Source: Polaromonas sp. (lineage in GTDB: Bacteria > Pseudomonadota > Gammaproteobacteria > Burkholderiales > Burkholderiaceae_C). From it: 12,894 bases of DNA. The stretch lies in contig JAHFQQ010000026.1 in the NCBI GenBank assembly GCA_023259235.1, positions 1 through 12,894 on the forward strand, read 5' to 3'. The notes below the pieces were generated by a model that saw nothing but the letters and a program-made list of their open reading frames with translations, made no database searches and was not told the origin of the DNA. Numbering within the stretch: position 1 is the first letter of the stretch; the number at the start of each line of letters is the position of its first letter. This document shows, one piece after another, positions 11,586 to 12,894 of the stretch. A program made the translations under genes and the position numbers.

Positions 11586-12894
11586 ATGAAACGCTTCCTG
11601 TTGCTATTGGTTTCCCTAGGGTCCTTAGCCGTGATGGCAGGCTGCGCCGCTGTCGGTTCCGGGTCTGGTGCCATGCTGCTGGCGCAGGTGGATGACATTG
11701 CCACTGGCACGCTGCAAACCCGCCCTGCCATTGTGGATTTCGATGGCAAGCCGGCCTTGCTCTACGCCACCCGGGAGGGCCGCGTTGCCTTGCAGATCGG
11801 CGCGAAGCGGCAATTGCTCGATGAAACCGCGCGGGTGAAGGAAGGCGGCAGCTATTTCCAGCTGCAGCGTCACGATCAAAATCTGGATGCGCTGTGGTGG
11901 TCGCACCAGGATGGCAAAAACATCTATTTCACGTCTTCGGCGGATGGCGGCCAGCGCTTCGCACCGGTCAGCATGGTCAATGACGAGCATGGTGTGCTGC
12001 CGCCATACAGCCTGCTGCGCGGGCCGCAAGGCAGCGTTGGCATCACTTACCATGATGAACGCCAGCCGGGCTACCAGGCCTATTTCAACCGCTCCACCGA
12101 CAACGGCCGCAGCTGGGCCAGGCCAGACCAGCGGCTCGACACCGCCCCGCCCGCAGGGCGGGCTGGCGAGGTGCATGAGCCGCAAAGCGTGCAGTCTGGT
12201 ACGGTCTGGTTCAGCGCCTGGACCGATATTGTGCGCGGTGCGGATCAGCCCAGCTACCGCATTGTCAGCCGGCGCAGCGTGGACGCTGGCCTGACCTGGG
12301 CGCCGCCAGAGGTGCTCTACAGCGCGGACCACCAGATTTCTTCGCTGCTGGTGCGCGCGCAGGGCAGCAGCATGGTGGTTGCCGCCGATGAACTCAATGG
12401 TGGCGTCTTCGCCCTGGTGTCGCAAGACACGGGCAGCACCTGGCACAGCGCCGGCCTTCTGGCCGGGACCGATCACCTCAGCAACAGCGGAATTGACATG
12501 GCGCTGGCCGCAGGGCGTGCGCACCTGGTCTGGATGCAGGACGGCAAAGACGCAAAAACCCGGATCATGCGCGCCAGCCTCGACATGGCCCAGGCCAAGT
12601 GGCTCAGTGCGGTGCAGCGGCTGGACGTGAAAGCGCATGAAAACACCCGCTCCATCTCGCCCGTGCTGCTGGCCACCGCACAGGGCCCGGTGATTGCCGC
12701 GTGGGTTGACTACCGCGACATTCGCCCGAACATTTATCTTTCGGCGTCGTATGACCAGGGGCAAACCTGGCACGCGCCCCAAGCCCTGCTCAAGCCCGGC
12801 GAGGTGTCGGCGGGCTGGCCCCAGTTGGTTCCGTGGCGCGATCAGGCCGCCATCGCCTATGAGATTTACCCCACTGAAGCCGTCAAGGACGGCA
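11586..12894 (+). CDS. Asp-box (BNR) repeat lipoprotein, sialidase-like fold, 3' end cut
   Basis: An open frame of 436 codons runs from ATG 11586 off the window end. The N terminus MKRFLLLLVSLGSLAVMAGC is a lipoprotein signal with lipobox V-M-A-G-C and acylated Cys20, so the protein is likely membrane-anchored facing the periplasm or surface. At least five Asp-box repeats (S-x-D-x-G-x-x-W/F) mark beta-propeller blades: S118ADGGQRF, S170TDNGRSW, S231VDAGLTW, S279QDTGSTW and S388YDQGQTW. A degenerate copy is at 331-339. This is the sialidase/neuraminidase superfamily fold, but Asp boxes are structural and do not prove sialidase activity; I do not see a sure arginine triad. The upstream 77 bases to the IS remnant hold no strong promoter, and only a weak GGAAAA stands before the ATG. 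Confidence 0.85.
   Translation, partial: MKRFLLLLVSLGSLAVMAGCAAVGSGSGAMLLAQVDDIATGTLQTRPAIVDFDGKPALLYATREGRVALQIGAKRQLLDETARVKEGGSYFQLQRHDQNLDALWWSHQDGKNIYFTSSADGGQRFAPVSMVNDEHGVLPPYSLLRGPQGSVGITYHDERQPGYQAYFNRSTDNGRSWARPDQRLDTAPPAGRAGEVHEPQSVQSGTVWFSAWTDIVRGADQPSYRIVSRRSVDAGLTWAPPEVLYSADHQISSLLVRAQGSSMVVAADELNGGVFALVSQDTGSTWHSAGLLAGTDHLSNSGIDMALAAGRAHLVWMQDGKDAKTRIMRASLDMAQAKWLSAVQRLDVKAHENTRSISPVLLATAQGPVIAAWVDYRDIRPNIYLSASYDQGQTWHAPQALLKPGEVSAGWPQLVPWRDQAAIAYEIYPTEAVKDG

Noticed and set aside
11625..12782. A 385-codon open frame on the minus strand
   Set aside because: It is the shadow of the Asp-box lipoprotein gene, which shows a lipobox and five repeats on the plus strand; the minus frame has no recognisable motif or start signals.

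Overview
The window reads as the chromosome of a high-GC betaproteobacterium-like organism. The case rests on an Xps-type type II secretion (T2SS) operon, Gram-negative envelope signals, RelE/HigB-like and HicB-like toxin-antitoxin (TA) families common in that class, and an IS3-family remnant. This is inference from protein resemblance; no rRNA or marker gene is present, so genus is left open.

Bases 1-8301 hold most of a T2SS operon on the + strand in the order gspF (3' end only), G, H, I, J, K, L, M, an XpsN/GspC-like gene, and D. This is the Xanthomonas Xps order (EFGHIJKLMND), where the inner-membrane/secretin connector is encoded just before the secretin instead of at the operon start. 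GspF is the inner-membrane platform. GspG is the major pseudopilin and H/I/J/K are minor pseudopilins. L and M form the assembly platform, the XpsN-like protein links platform to secretin, and GspD is the outer-membrane channel with a lipoprotein signal of its own. Most genes overlap or nearly abut, so co-translation is likely. The only sizeable internal gap, between F and G, holds a palindromic REP-like element.

Bases 8302-9801 are an accessory patch dense in TA pieces. It holds a 23-codon scrap of a HigA-type antidote, an intact toxin-first pair (Gp49/DUF891-type toxin plus XRE antitoxin) behind a near-consensus promoter, an orphan RelB-like addiction-module ORF without a toxin, and a truncated HicB-like ORF on the - strand without HicA.

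Bases 9802-11246 carry a secreted protein of a family I cannot name. It has a clear Sec signal peptide, a good promoter about 180 bases upstream, a long leader containing a perfect palindrome, and a strong terminator. It may be a T2SS substrate, but only proximity suggests this.

Bases 11256-11502 are the degraded end of an IS3-family element on the - strand, with a frameshifted transposase tail. From 11586 to the window end runs an open, 3'-truncated gene for a lipoprotein with at least five Asp-box (BNR) repeats, a sialidase-fold beta-propeller of unknown substrate.
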